Shown here: one piece after another, positions 46,051-54,882 of the stretch | Layout of the letters: each line of letters begins with the position of its first letter | Position numbering within the stretch: position 1 is the first letter of the stretch | NCBI RefSeq assembly: GCF_001420715.1 | Contig: NZ_LJJC01000004.1 | Span: 463,734-527,733, forward strand | DNA length: 64,000 bases | Reading direction: 5' to 3' | Source: Heyndrickxia shackletonii | Lineage (GTDB): Bacteria; Bacillota; Bacilli; Bacillales; Bacillaceae_C | The notes under the pieces: generated by a model | The model's database searches: none | Seen by the model: the letters and a program-made list of their open reading frames with translations, nothing else | Told to the model about the DNA's origin: nothing | Program-made: the position numbers and the translations under genes

Positions 46051-47442
46051 ATGAAATGGAAGTTGACAGGAAGGTATTTATTATCTGTTGTATTGGTTGT
46101 TATTTTAGTTGTTTTTATTAATATTTTTCTTGCTTTAGCATTGCTCGTAGCACAGTCAGCTTTTAATGTACCAATCTTTCAGGAAAAGGAAACTTCTCCA
46201 GAACAATTTACAAGGCAGTTCGCTAGCCAAGTAAAAATCACCGATAATCATGTGACCATTACGGAAAAAGGGAAAAAAGAGTTAACGAAGAGGAACGCAT
46301 GGATTCAAATTTTAGATGAAAATGGCAAAGAGGTATTTGGATTCAAAGTTCCACCGAAGGTCAAGCGAAAATACAATCCTTCAGAAATTGTACAAATGTA
46401 CAAATATCAAGAATTTGTACATACAGTTGTCTATGTTGGTGCTAAGAAAAATTTAAGTTATTTTATAGGAATTGAAAATCCAAATTTAAATAGATATTTT
46501 ATCTCTTATGATAATAACACCATCATTCGAGTACTAAAGGTTGGAACCGCTATTTTTATGGTTGATATTCTTATTGCTTTATTAGTCGGTTACTTTTTTA
46601 GCAAAAGACTTACTATCCCATTGCATAAATTAATCGAGGGCATTAAAAAGTTGGCAAATCGCGAGTTCTATCATCGTTGGGAAGCAAGAGGCATTTATAA
46701 AAATGTATTTTATAATTTAAATCATTTATCCAATCAACTACAAGCAACGGAAAAGGAACGAAGGAAATTAGATCTGATGAAGGAAGAGTGGATAGCAAAT
46801 ATTTCGCATGATATAAAAACTCCTTTATCCTCGATTCAAGGCTATGCAGAAATGATAAAGGATCCGGAATATGATTTTACTTTAGACGAAATAAGAGAAT
46901 ATGCGGAAATTATTGAAACAAAGTCCCTCTATATAAAAGAAGTGATGGAGGATCTAAATTTAACGACAAGATTAAAAAACAAAGAACTTGCTTTAAAGAA
47001 AACAGAAATGAATATTGTGGCGCTTTTACGCAGCGTTGTCATTGATATATTAAACGATCCTAAATACGCCGATCGGGATATTCAATTTCTTGTAAACGAA
47101 GAGAAGATTATGCTGGAAGTAGATGAAATTCTTTTTCGGAGAGCTATCAATAATTTGATTTATAATGCGGTTGTTCATAATAATAAAGATGTGAAAATAA
47201 TCGTAAGCATCGAAAGGAATGAACACATCCATATAGTCATAAAAGACGATGGGAAAGGAATTAATAAGGAAGAACTGGAGAGAATATTTGATCGTTATTA
47301 CCGTGGAACCAATACTGGTGCTGCACATAAAGGATCTGGATTGGGAATGGCAATAGCGAAGGATATTATTCAGGCCCATGATGGGGCGATTACGATTAGC
47401 AGTGAGGTTGGTCGGGGTACAACGATAGAAATGGAATTATAA
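46051..47442 (+). CDS. Sensor histidine kinase, membrane-bound
   Basis: A 463-residue kinase. It has a first membrane helix (about residues 10-35), an extracytoplasmic sensor of some 125 residues, a second helix (about 162-184), HAMP (about 185-240), HisKA with His253 in NISHDIKTPLSSIQGYAEM, and an HATPase domain (NNLIYNAVVHN, DDGKGI, GSGLGMAIAKDI). The large sensor loop differs from the loopless BceS/YxdK kinases usually tied to such transporters, so signal detection may be direct. AUG 46051 follows the regulator by three bases. Confidence 0.92.
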   Translation: MKWKLTGRYLLSVVLVVILVVFINIFLALALLVAQSAFNVPIFQEKETSPEQFTRQFASQVKITDNHVTITEKGKKELTKRNAWIQILDENGKEVFGFKVPPKVKRKYNPSEIVQMYKYQEFVHTVVYVGAKKNLSYFIGIENPNLNRYFISYDNNTIIRVLKVGTAIFMVDILIALLVGYFFSKRLTIPLHKLIEGIKKLANREFYHRWEARGIYKNVFYNLNHLSNQLQATEKERRKLDLMKEEWIANISHDIKTPLSSIQGYAEMIKDPEYDFTLDEIREYAEIIETKSLYIKEVMEDLNLTTRLKNKELALKKTEMNIVALLRSVVIDILNDPKYADRDIQFLVNEEKIMLEVDEILFRRAINNLIYNAVVHNNKDVKIIVSIERNEHIHIVIKDDGKGINKEELERIFDRYYRGTNTGAAHKGSGLGMAIAKDIIQAHDGAITISSEVGRGTTIEMEL

Positions 47443-47471
47443 ATATTTCGGATGAAGGAGAGAGAGTTGAA

Positions 47472-47846
47472 ATGGAAAGCTCCGTAATGAAAAAAGCATT
47501 GCAAGAATATGTAGATGCGTTCAATCAAAAAGATCTGGAACGATTAATATCACTCTTTGCGGATGATGCGAGCGTGGAGGATCCCGTCGGAAAACCTCTT
47601 AAGAAAGGTCGTCAAGAGATTGAGGAGTTTTATCGAGAAAGCATGTCAGGTGAAAGTAAACTTGAATTATTAGCACCTCCGCGCGGTTCGTTCAGTAACG
47701 CGGCTTCCATTACCTTTGCGGTTCACACCAAAATGGAGGGGCGTTCTGCTCGTATCGAGGTTACAGACGTAATGACCTTTAACAATGACGGGAAGATATC
47801 CACGATGCAAGCTTTTTGGGGTCCGGATGATTTGCGAATGGTTTAG
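47472..47846 (+). CDS. NTF2-like / ketosteroid isomerase-family protein (SnoaL-like)
   Basis: A 124-residue single-domain protein of the NTF2-like fold. Its features are a YVDAFNQKDLERLISLFADDASVEDPVG start, GRQEIEEFYRESM in the middle, and a C-terminal VTDVMTFNNDGKISTMQAFWG. The DPVG segment and the acidic residues resemble steroid delta-isomerases. Substrate unknown. GAAGGAGAGAG precedes ATG 47472. It is the last gene before the stem-loop array. Confidence 0.8.
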   Translation: MESSVMKKALQEYVDAFNQKDLERLISLFADDASVEDPVGKPLKKGRQEIEEFYRESMSGESKLELLAPPRGSFSNAASITFAVHTKMEGRSARIEVTDVMTFNNDGKISTMQAFWGPDDLRMV

Positions 47847-47920
47847 ATTTTGGTGGTAGCTCGGAAAGTTCAATAGAATGTGTGTAAAGGACAGACTCCT
47901 AGATAAGAGCAAGGGGATCT

Positions 47921-48467
47921 TGTCCTCCATTGGAAGTATGAAGGACAGATTGAAGGAAAGAATCAAGGAAAAAGTCCTTCATCGTTAGTATGAAGGACAA
48001 TGCGTAGGAAATCGAAGGGGGATCTGTCCTTCATTGGAAGTATGAAGGACAGGTTGATGGAAAGAATCAAGGAAAAAGTCCTTCATCGTTAGTATGAAGG
48101 ACAATGCGTAGGAAATCGAAGGGGGATCTTGTCCTTCATTGGAAGTATGAAGGACAGATTAAAGGAAAGAATCAAGGAACAAGTCTTTCATCGTTGGTAT
48201 GAAGGACAATAGGTAGGAAATTGAAGGGAGATCTGTCCTTCATTGGAAGTATGAAGGACAGGTTGAAGGAAAGAATCAAGGAAAAAGTCCTTCATCGTTG
48301 ATATGAAGGACAATGAGTAGGAAATCGAAGGGGAATCTGTCCTTCATTGGAAGCATGAAGGACAGGATGAAGGAAAGAACCAAGGAAAAAGTCCTTCATC
48401 GTTGATATGAGGGACAAAGTGTAGGAAATCGAAGGGGATCTTGTCCTTCATTGGAAGTATGAAGGAC
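47921..48467. repeat. Tandem array of stem-loops, 104-105 bp unit
   Basis: Eleven 25-base hairpins stand in a row, each with arms GTCCTTCAT and ATGAAGGAC (9 bp) and a 7-base loop. Two loop types alternate: A (TGGAAGT) at 47922, 48026, 48131, 48235, 48339 and 48443, and B (CGTTAGT or CGTTGAT) at 47974, 48078, 48183, 48287 and 48391. Spacers of about 27 bases also alternate in sequence. The full A+B unit repeats every 104-105 bases. Changed arms keep pairing through G-U in the plus-strand RNA at 48183 and 48391. No gene or cas locus is near. Confidence 0.85.
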
Positions 48468-48522
48468 AAAATGCTTGGAAATACAGAAAAGTCATCACCT
48501 TTAATAAGAAATTATTAAAATA

Positions 48523-49428
48523 TTATTGGTAATAGGACCATTGATGAACTCCGACAATATTATAATTCTCCCCCAAAACCCTCCTAACTCTCTTCTTAGA
48601 ATCAATGATTTGACACCAATCATGAATGGCATTTGTAGTAATTTTTCGATCTGGAAAAAGAAGCTTATATTCATTCACACTGCGCAATACCCCTTCGGAA
48701 AATACTTCTTTATGCCCGCATTTTTCGCATACAATATAGACTCTATCTATCGATAAGGCGAAGGAGTGGCATTTTTCACAAGTTATTCCTTTTTGCAATT
48801 GATCATAATCATAAGAAGGAAGCTGTGTATAAGGAGAATCTTCAATATGCAGTGAAATTAATTTTTCAGCAAGCATAGTATGTTTTTTATTTAACTTAGA
48901 GGAGTTTCTATCTAGTTGATTCAAATAGCGATTCACTTGAGTTGGGAAGATAAATGGCAAGTTAAGAGGTGCTTGGTATAAGGTAAACTCGGGGTTGATA
49001 AAAACGACCGAAGCAACAATGGGAACGGTAAATCCTATGCTTTGAAGGAGCTGGCGTAATAAGGATTCATTTCGTTTCAATTGGATTAATGGATTATTGA
49101 CTTCTGATTTATTTTTCATAAAAAATTTATCTCTTTCGTAATAAAAATCCCCTTCAAAGTTTTTTATTTCAAAAAGGTACAACATCTCAGGTGTTAAAAT
49201 CAGCGAGTCATTCTGGAAAGTAGTGCTATTCATTTGGAGCAATAAATCATTAATGATTAAGCAATCGCACTGAAGTTTCTCTGTCAGCAAATCAAACATT
49301 ACTTCTCCTTCAAAACCCTTTTTTAAATAGAGATAGTGGTTTTTATCTTTCTCAGACAAATTCATACGCGAGTTTAAAATTTCTAAAACCAATAGTTCAG
49401 TAGATTTCGTTCGAGATTTAAAAGGCAT
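48523..49428 (-). CDS. NERD domain protein with zinc ribbon
   Basis: A 301-residue protein. Residues about 35-160 form the nuclease-related (NERD) domain, with KKGFEGEVMFDLL, DSLILTPEMLYLFEIKNFEGDFYYE and NPLIQLKRNESLLRQLL matching the catalytic-like core. A four-cysteine zinc ribbon (CEKCHSF..CEKCGHKE) lies near residues 216-240. NERD proteins are often plasmid- or repair-related; function is uncertain. The start follows AAAGGATG. It abuts the stem-loop array on the left. Confidence 0.85.
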   Translation of the reverse strand: MPFKSRTKSTELLVLEILNSRMNLSEKDKNHYLYLKKGFEGEVMFDLLTEKLQCDCLIINDLLLQMNSTTFQNDSLILTPEMLYLFEIKNFEGDFYYERDKFFMKNKSEVNNPLIQLKRNESLLRQLLQSIGFTVPIVASVVFINPEFTLYQAPLNLPFIFPTQVNRYLNQLDRNSSKLNKKHTMLAEKLISLHIEDSPYTQLPSYDYDQLQKGITCEKCHSFALSIDRVYIVCEKCGHKEVFSEGVLRSVNEYKLLFPDRKITTNAIHDWCQIIDSKKRVRRVLGENYNIVGVHQWSYYQ

Positions 49429-49492
49429 TATTTTGGTTCATCCTTTCTATAATGAAATAGGAATGGAAAGGGGACATCCGCCCCCAAAATCC

Positions 49493-49933
49493 TTATTCAA
49501 AAATATAACCTACAACATCCAACGCTTGATCAATAGTCTCAACTGTTACATTTGCTTTATTGGAAAGCTCTTTTAGGGGATGGATTAAGGATTCATGTCT
49601 GATAATAATGGTAGGCCTGTTCAATGCAATAGCTGTGCTGGCGTCCATCGCAGTATTCCATTGTTTATACTTATCGCCGAATAACGCTATTACAATATCA
49701 GATTTTTGCATTAACACCTGTGTTCTGAAATTGTTAATATCCGATGCCGCGTCATCTTTGTATACATTTCCGGGTTGTTTCCCCAGAATGTCTTCTCCAA
49801 TATTATCAGATCGTTCGTGGTCTGTTTGGGGTCCCACAAATACTAATGGAAGATTTCTTTCTTTTGCTTTCTTCTCTACTTCCTCTCTCCAATTATCGTG
49901 AATCTGCCCTGCCAGATAAACAGTTAATTCCAT
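49493..49933 (-). CDS. ytoQ: YtoQ family protein
   Basis: A 146-residue protein of the YtoQ family, related to nucleoside 2-deoxyribosyltransferase folds. It has TVYLAGQIHDNWREEVEKKA at the start, FVGPQTDHERSDNIGEDIL, and ASDINNFRTQVLMQKSDIVIALFG. ATG 49933 has GGAGGAGAT six bases upstream; ATG 49936 is the alternative. Enzymatic role is not established. Confidence 0.88.
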   Translation of the reverse strand: MELTVYLAGQIHDNWREEVEKKAKERNLPLVFVGPQTDHERSDNIGEDILGKQPGNVYKDDAASDINNFRTQVLMQKSDIVIALFGDKYKQWNTAMDASTAIALNRPTIIIRHESLIHPLKELSNKANVTVETIDQALDVVGYIFE

Positions 49934-50059
49934 CATATCTCCTCCAGTAATGGTTATTGCCTATATTTTACCAAAAAGTAGTGTGGTATTGTCATAAAAG
50001 TTAGCGTGAAAAAGGAAAAAAGAGACAAATAGAGAATATATATGGTGGGGTGGAAACAG

Positions 50060-50419
50060 ATGAAAACTATGCTTATATTGGCAAGCATCTCATTTTCAAT
50101 CTTAATAACTGGCTGCGATATGACAAATAAACAAACAGAAAGTAAAACAATAGAAACACAAATGAAGGATGTACGAGAAACTGCATGGAGCTCACTTTCA
50201 CCATCAGAGAAAAAAGAAGTAATTGGGACATGGAAAGAAGCCAGCATAACTAAAGTGATTGCAAACCCACAAAAGTTTTATTTAGATGACCGCTCCTATG
50301 AAGGGAAAGAACTTACCGTGGTAACGTTTCGCTCTAAAAAAAGTAAAATATTGGGTGATATCAGCAAACTTGTAGATGAAAAATCTCAAAAAGTTGTCGG
50401 TGCAGGATTTAGAGAGTAG
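50060..50419 (+). CDS. Small lipoprotein, unknown
   Basis: A 119-residue lipoprotein with a signal peptide ending in the lipobox LITGC (Cys19). The mature part is acidic and Lys-rich and contains TAWSSLSPSEKKEVIGTWKEA, a pattern I have not placed in a named family. ATG 50060 is preferred over ATG 50042 for spacing to GGTGGGG. It stands alone. Confidence 0.75.
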   Translation: MKTMLILASISFSILITGCDMTNKQTESKTIETQMKDVRETAWSSLSPSEKKEVIGTWKEASITKVIANPQKFYLDDRSYEGKELTVVTFRSKKSKILGDISKLVDEKSQKVVGAGFRE

Positions 50420-50439
50420 TGAAGATGGAGATACCAATA

Positions 50440-50747
50440 GAACCTATTAAAAAAGCCTATATAACAGAGGCACTAAGGGTACTGTCAAACAAAATGAAGA
50501 TACATATAACGCGGTTAATGAGGGAAATGGAACGGGACTGACAGATTTTAGTGTACAAGACTTAATAGCTGATGGACTTTTGGGTGAATGATGACGGCGC
50601 GGTACATAACCGATTTTTTTATAGAATAGCGGTATCAGATGAATGGGATTTTCAGCCAACAGGCGATGGAGAAGAACAAGGCTTAACAATTCATTTCTTC
50701 TGGATAAAGTTGTTGGGAAATATTTAGACTTTGTATTTGGCTTATAA
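50440..50747 (+). pseudogene. Degraded NUDIX hydrolase
   Basis: Parts of a NUDIX enzyme are readable in different frames. Remnants are a KKAYIT start, KGTVKQNEDTYNAV, TGLTDFSVQDLIAD, DDGAVHNRFFYRIAVSDEWDFQPTGDG, EEQGLTIHFFW and LDKVVGKYLDFVFGL ending at TAA 50745. The Nudix box REMEE stretch carries a small deletion and at least three frameshifts or stops break the frame. Not functional. Confidence 0.7.
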
Positions 50748-50769
50748 ATACTTGTAAGGAGTGCGATGT

Positions 50770-51465
50770 ATGAAAACAATTGGAATGATTGGCGGTATGA
50801 GTTGGGAATCTTCTATTCTTTACTACCAATGGATTAATGAAGCAGTTAAAGAGAGATTAGGAGGTCATCATTCTGCAAAAAGCTTAATGTTTTCTGTGGA
50901 CTTTGAACAAATAAAAGCATTCCAATATGCGGGGAAATGGGAGGAAGCGACCAATATTTTAGTGGACGCTGCCAAAAAGTTAGAACTTGGAGGTGCTGAT
51001 TGTGTTGTGATTTGTACCAATACAATGCATAAAGTAGCTGAGAAGGTTCAGGAATCTACGAAACTCCCGTTATTACATATTGCGGATGCAACCGGCAAAC
51101 AAATCGTTCAACAAGGTATAAAAAAGGTTGGTTTACTTGCGACCGCCTTTACGATGGAAGAAGAGTTTTACAAAGGACGTTTAAAAGAATATGGTTTGGA
51201 TATTTTAGTTCCTGAAAAGAGCGATCGCGAAAAAGTGCATGACATTATCTACAATGAGTTATGTCTTGGGAAGATCGAAGACTCCTCTCGATTAGCTTAC
51301 ATAGACATCATAAATAATCTTATTTCCGAAGGTGCTGAAGGCATTATTTTAGGATGTACGGAAATTACACTACTAATCTCTCAAAAGGATTGTAAAGTTC
51401 CTGTATTTGATACAACCCGAATACATGCAACAGCGGCGGTTGATTTTGCATTAAGTGAGAAATAG
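50770..51465 (+). CDS. Aspartate/glutamate racemase family protein
   Basis: A 231-residue cofactor-independent racemase. The catalytic Cys pair is visible: CTNTMHKVA (about Cys82) and GCTEITLLI (about Cys194). GGMSWESSILYYQWINEAV is typical of the YgeA-like branch. ATG 50770 has AAGGAG eight bases upstream; GTG 50761 overlaps that site. Probable substrate is an amino acid such as aspartate. Confidence 0.88.
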   Translation: MKTIGMIGGMSWESSILYYQWINEAVKERLGGHHSAKSLMFSVDFEQIKAFQYAGKWEEATNILVDAAKKLELGGADCVVICTNTMHKVAEKVQESTKLPLLHIADATGKQIVQQGIKKVGLLATAFTMEEEFYKGRLKEYGLDILVPEKSDREKVHDIIYNELCLGKIEDSSRLAYIDIINNLISEGAEGIILGCTEITLLISQKDCKVPVFDTTRIHATAAVDFALSEK

Positions 51466-51500
51466 GATTTAAAAATCATATTTCCAAAAGGGGATAAGCA

Positions 51501-52004
51501 ATGCAGAAAGTAAGAAAATATCACCGTGCATTCGGTGTATATGGAATATGCTATGAAAATGGGAAGCTATTCGTAATTAACAAGAATGGCGGTCCCTATA
51601 AAAATCGTTATGATCTTCCCGGTGGGAGCTTAGAAGAGGCAGAAAGCTTAACATCTGCAATGAAAAGAGAGTTCCTAGAAGAAACGGGATTCGAAATCGA
51701 AATCAAGCAAAACATAGGTGTAATAGACTTTATGCTCCCCTGGGATTGGAAGGAGTATACGGATGTACATCACATAGCTGTTTTATATTCAGTTAAGATT
51801 ATAGGCGGGGAGTTAACGAAGCCTATTCCATTTGATGGGGAGGATTCCCTTGGGGCATTGTGGATTTCGGAACCAGATGTCTCAATAGATAATTCTTCGC
51901 CGTTAGTTCTTAAAGCGTTTGAATGGATTAGAGAAAGTAATTTAGGATTACATGTAGAAGTCTATGAAAATTGGGAAGTAAAAAGTAAAAATCAACAACC
52001 GTAA
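51501..52004 (+). CDS. NUDIX hydrolase
   Basis: A 167-residue hydrolase with a full Nudix box: GGSLEEAESLTSAMKREFLEETGFEIE (about residues 40-66). It hydrolyses a nucleoside diphosphate derivative of unknown identity. AAAGGGG precedes ATG 51501. The relic NUDIX sequence at 50440 is a different subtype, so this is not its parent copy. Confidence 0.9.
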   Translation: MQKVRKYHRAFGVYGICYENGKLFVINKNGGPYKNRYDLPGGSLEEAESLTSAMKREFLEETGFEIEIKQNIGVIDFMLPWDWKEYTDVHHIAVLYSVKIIGGELTKPIPFDGEDSLGALWISEPDVSIDNSSPLVLKAFEWIRESNLGLHVEVYENWEVKSKNQQP

Positions 52005-52036
52005 CAAAAATCAAAAATTAGTTAGGGTGTTTACAA

Positions 52037-52612
52037 TTGAACATATTATGGGACTTTGATGGAACCTTATTCGACACATATCCTGCATATTCCAACGTTT
52101 TTTCTCAGGTTTTAGGAGAAGCAGTGGATAAAAAGGAGATCTATGAAACATTAAAAATTTCCTTTTCTCACGCTGTTCATCATTATGGAATTACAGAAAA
52201 TCAAATAAAAGAAATAGATACCTTGGAAAGTCAATTAGCTCCCAAAGACATAAAGCCTTTTGAAAACGCAGAAGAAATCTTAAAGTTTGCAAACAAAAAT
52301 GTCATTATGACTCACAAGGATAGAAAAGGTGTTTTATCTATATTAGAGTACTATGGATGGGATAAATATTTTGCAGATATCGTCACGATTGATGATGGTT
52401 TTCCTCGGAAACCAAATTCAGCGGCCTACAAATATTTGCACGAAAAACACCATATTGATTTGGCTATTGGAGACAGAGAAATTGACCTTATTCCCGCAAA
52501 AGAATTAGGAATAGCCACATGCATTTTTCAAAATCAACATGTTAACGCAGATTATTATTTATCGAACTATGCTGATTTCTTTAAGTTAATGAAGGATTTT
52601 ACTCATTCTTGA
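52037..52612 (+). CDS. HAD-family hydrolase
   Basis: A 191-residue phosphatase with motif I LWDFDGTLFDT (residues 4-14), motif II near VIMTHKD, and motif III/IV around GDREIDLIPAKELG. It belongs to the HAD-IA group of small-molecule phosphatases. It starts at TTG 52037 with TTAGGGTG upstream and ends just before the P-loop protein. Confidence 0.85.
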   Translation: MNILWDFDGTLFDTYPAYSNVFSQVLGEAVDKKEIYETLKISFSHAVHHYGITENQIKEIDTLESQLAPKDIKPFENAEEILKFANKNVIMTHKDRKGVLSILEYYGWDKYFADIVTIDDGFPRKPNSAAYKYLHEKHHIDLAIGDREIDLIPAKELGIATCIFQNQHVNADYYLSNYADFFKLMKDFTHS

Positions 52613-52635
52613 AAGTTATGGAAGGGGGAAACCGT

Positions 52636-53472
52636 ATGAATACAAAACTTATATTGGTAGAAGGACTGCCCGGATTCGGGAAATCAACTACCGCTAAATT
52701 AATTCATGAGATTCTTACGGAAAGAAACATCCCAGCTGAGTTATTTTTAGAAGGGAATCTGGATCATCCGGCTGATTATGATGGAGTTTCCTGTTTCGAT
52801 GAAAAAGAATTCGATGGATTGTTAGCGAATTGTGGAGATTTAAAAGAAGTGTTTATAAATGGAGTGAAGAAAAAGGGAAACAATTATTTTTTACCATATA
52901 GAAAAATACAAAACGAATATGGTTCCATGTTTTCTGATGAATTATTAAATATTATTTTTACCTTTGATATATATGAATTACCACTAGAACGTAATATGGA
53001 ATTAATTACGCAAAAATGGGCCGAATTCACGGAAAAAGTCATGTCGGATAATAATACATATATTTTCGAATGCTGCTTCATACAAAACCCCATAACCGTT
53101 GCTATGGTAAAATACGGTGAGCAGAAAGAAAAAGTTATGGATTATGTGATGAAATTAGCAAAAATAATAGACCGTTTAGATCCGCTATTAATTTATGTAG
53201 AACAAGATGACCTAGATTTTTCATTTAAGAAAGCAATCGAGGAAAGACCACAAGAATGGTCATCTGGATTCATTGACTACTACACAAATCAAGGCTATGG
53301 GAAAGAACGGGGATATAAGGGCCTAGACGGTACTCTGAAAGTACTGGAGGCTAGAAGAGCTATTGAAAAAGAAGTTTTTGATCTTTTAAAAATGAAAAAG
53401 CAAAAAATCAATAATTCTCAATATGAAATGGAAAGAAATAAGGAATTACTAATGGAGAAGTTGAATTTATAG
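52636..53472 (+). CDS. P-loop NTPase, possible kinase
   Basis: A 278-residue soluble protein with Walker A GLPGFGKST (residues 10-18) after a VEGLPGFGKSTTAKL strand. A likely second acidic motif is in LLIYVEQDDLDF. Features of nucleoside or small-molecule kinases are present (TFDIYELPLERN), but no named family was recognised. ATG 52636 is chosen over ATG 52609 because AAGGGGG lies seven bases upstream; the upstream start overlaps the HAD gene end. Confidence 0.65.
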   Translation: MNTKLILVEGLPGFGKSTTAKLIHEILTERNIPAELFLEGNLDHPADYDGVSCFDEKEFDGLLANCGDLKEVFINGVKKKGNNYFLPYRKIQNEYGSMFSDELLNIIFTFDIYELPLERNMELITQKWAEFTEKVMSDNNTYIFECCFIQNPITVAMVKYGEQKEKVMDYVMKLAKIIDRLDPLLIYVEQDDLDFSFKKAIEERPQEWSSGFIDYYTNQGYGKERGYKGLDGTLKVLEARRAIEKEVFDLLKMKKQKINNSQYEMERNKELLMEKLNL

Positions 53473-53473
53473 A

Positions 53474-53513
53474 AAAAAAGTGTGTTCCTTCGTAAAAGGA
53501 ATGCACTTTTTTG
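53474..53513. terminator. Bidirectional terminator
   Basis: AAAGTGTGTTCCTT pairs with AAGGAATGCACTTT around CGTAA, with T runs on both strands. It ends the 52636 gene and the germination operon. Confidence 0.7.
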
Positions 53514-53515
53514 TG

Positions 53516-54613
53516 TTAACTTCCCGCCTTTACTATTTTGTTTTTAATCACATTAATAAGAAGAATAATTAGTGGAATGACAATAAAAAAGGTAATAAAA
53601 TAGCTGGGCAATATGCTAAGAAAGAAGCTTGACAGTTGCTGAAAACTCTTTGCAATCCACATGCTGAACAACACTTGTAAAAAGCCTAAAGGAAAAATCA
53701 AGAGTTTTTCATCTGATAAGTTTAGCCATTGAGCGGCAGTCTTTGTGACGACGTAATAAAGAGTTGTAATCTTAACAAATGTACCTAGTATCCAAACGGC
53801 TAAAAGCCCTGCCTCTATATGTTCAAAAAATTCCCCTATACTTACATATCGGACCACAGTAAGTAAAGGTGTTAATGCATAATAAGAAAACCTCCCTAAA
53901 ACAAAAATAACGACAAGATTAACGAACATTAATGTAACGGTAATAGCAATTCCGGTGTATACTCCCCATTTTAATCCTTTTGAATTGTTTTTTAGATGCG
54001 GAAGGAAAAAAGATATAAGAAATAACTCACAAAACCAAGAGGTAAGAACCACACCACCTTTCATGGAAGGCATCACACCATTCTCCATGATTGGTAATAT
54101 ATTTTTTGGATTCATGTAGATTAGCATAATAAATAAGAATAGAAAAAGCGGAATGCAAAAGAACGGAAAAAAGAACTGTCCTAGTCGGGCAATTACCTCT
54201 AAGCCACCATGAACGGCATAGGCACTAAAAACCATAATAATGACCGAAATGATGATCATCGGTGTTTCATTAAGAAAAGTTCCCCAAACAAAATTTGCAT
54301 ATTCTTTTATAACGATTCCATTAAAATGAAGGAAAAATAGCAAATAAACAAAACCGATTATTTTTCCCAAAAATTTCCCAACCACTATTTCAGAATATTG
54401 GATAAATGTTTTTTCAGGGAAGCTTTTATATAATTGATACGCGATAATTATGGCAATAAACCCAGCTAAAGATGCCCAAAGCGGGGAAATCCAAGAATCT
54501 TGTTTTGCCACCTGCCCGGTTAATAGAGGCATATTAATGATTCCAGTAGCAAGTACGGTTGGATATAGGACAAATCCGGTTTGTAAAGCAGATATTTGTA
54601 TTTTTTTCGTCAT
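53516..54613 (-). CDS. Spore germination protein, GerAB/APC-like permease
   Basis: A 365-residue membrane protein of the GerAB family (endospore germination permeases related to APC transporters). About ten helices are predicted, with the family start KIQISALQTGFVLYPTVLATGI and SPLWASLAGFIAIIIAYQLYKSFPEKTF. In the complex GerA-B-C, the B subunit is the germinant-binding permease. ATG 54613 is chosen over GTG 54625, which has its ribosome binding site immediately adjacent. The small gene at 54637 precedes it in the operon. Confidence 0.9.
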   Translation of the reverse strand: MTKKIQISALQTGFVLYPTVLATGIINMPLLTGQVAKQDSWISPLWASLAGFIAIIIAYQLYKSFPEKTFIQYSEIVVGKFLGKIIGFVYLLFFLHFNGIVIKEYANFVWGTFLNETPMIIISVIIMVFSAYAVHGGLEVIARLGQFFFPFFCIPLFLFLFIMLIYMNPKNILPIMENGVMPSMKGGVVLTSWFCELFLISFFLPHLKNNSKGLKWGVYTGIAITVTLMFVNLVVIFVLGRFSYYALTPLLTVVRYVSIGEFFEHIEAGLLAVWILGTFVKITTLYYVVTKTAAQWLNLSDEKLLIFPLGFLQVLFSMWIAKSFQQLSSFFLSILPSYFITFFIVIPLIILLINVIKNKIVKAGS

Positions 54614-54636
54614 ATTGTTATTCACTCCTAAAATAC

Positions 54637-54861
54637 CTACTTATGTGTCCTTAATAGTGGGGGATATAGTTTTTCTACTAGCTGAGTAGGCCCAGGGAAA
54701 TCGGGTTTAACAATAAGAAGAGCAGCGATAGCCAAACAAAAGAATATAAAAATAGCATATATCCATTTTTCCCTTTTTGTTTTGGTCTTTAAATAGGGTC
54801 GCTGTAATAGTGTGGCTATGATGGTAAAGAGGATGACTCCAATTAATTTTAGAAAAACCAC
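54637..54861 (-). CDS. Small GerD/GerKD-type membrane protein
   Basis: A 74-residue protein with two membrane helices (about residues 5-20 and 34-52) and a short basic segment between. Small two-helix proteins of this kind lie in many ger operons and modulate receptor function. It starts at GTG 54861 with CAGGAGTG upstream and sits between gerC and gerB. Confidence 0.75.
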   Translation of the reverse strand: MVFLKLIGVILFTIIATLLQRPYLKTKTKREKWIYAIFIFFCLAIAALLIVKPDFPGPTQLVEKLYPPLLRTHK

Positions 54862-54882
54862 TACTCTTCACTCCTGATTCCC

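Noticed and set aside
47921-48467. CRISPR array
   Set aside because: Period and palindromic repeats look similar, but the spacers alternate between two repeated sequences and are not unique. No cas gene is nearby.
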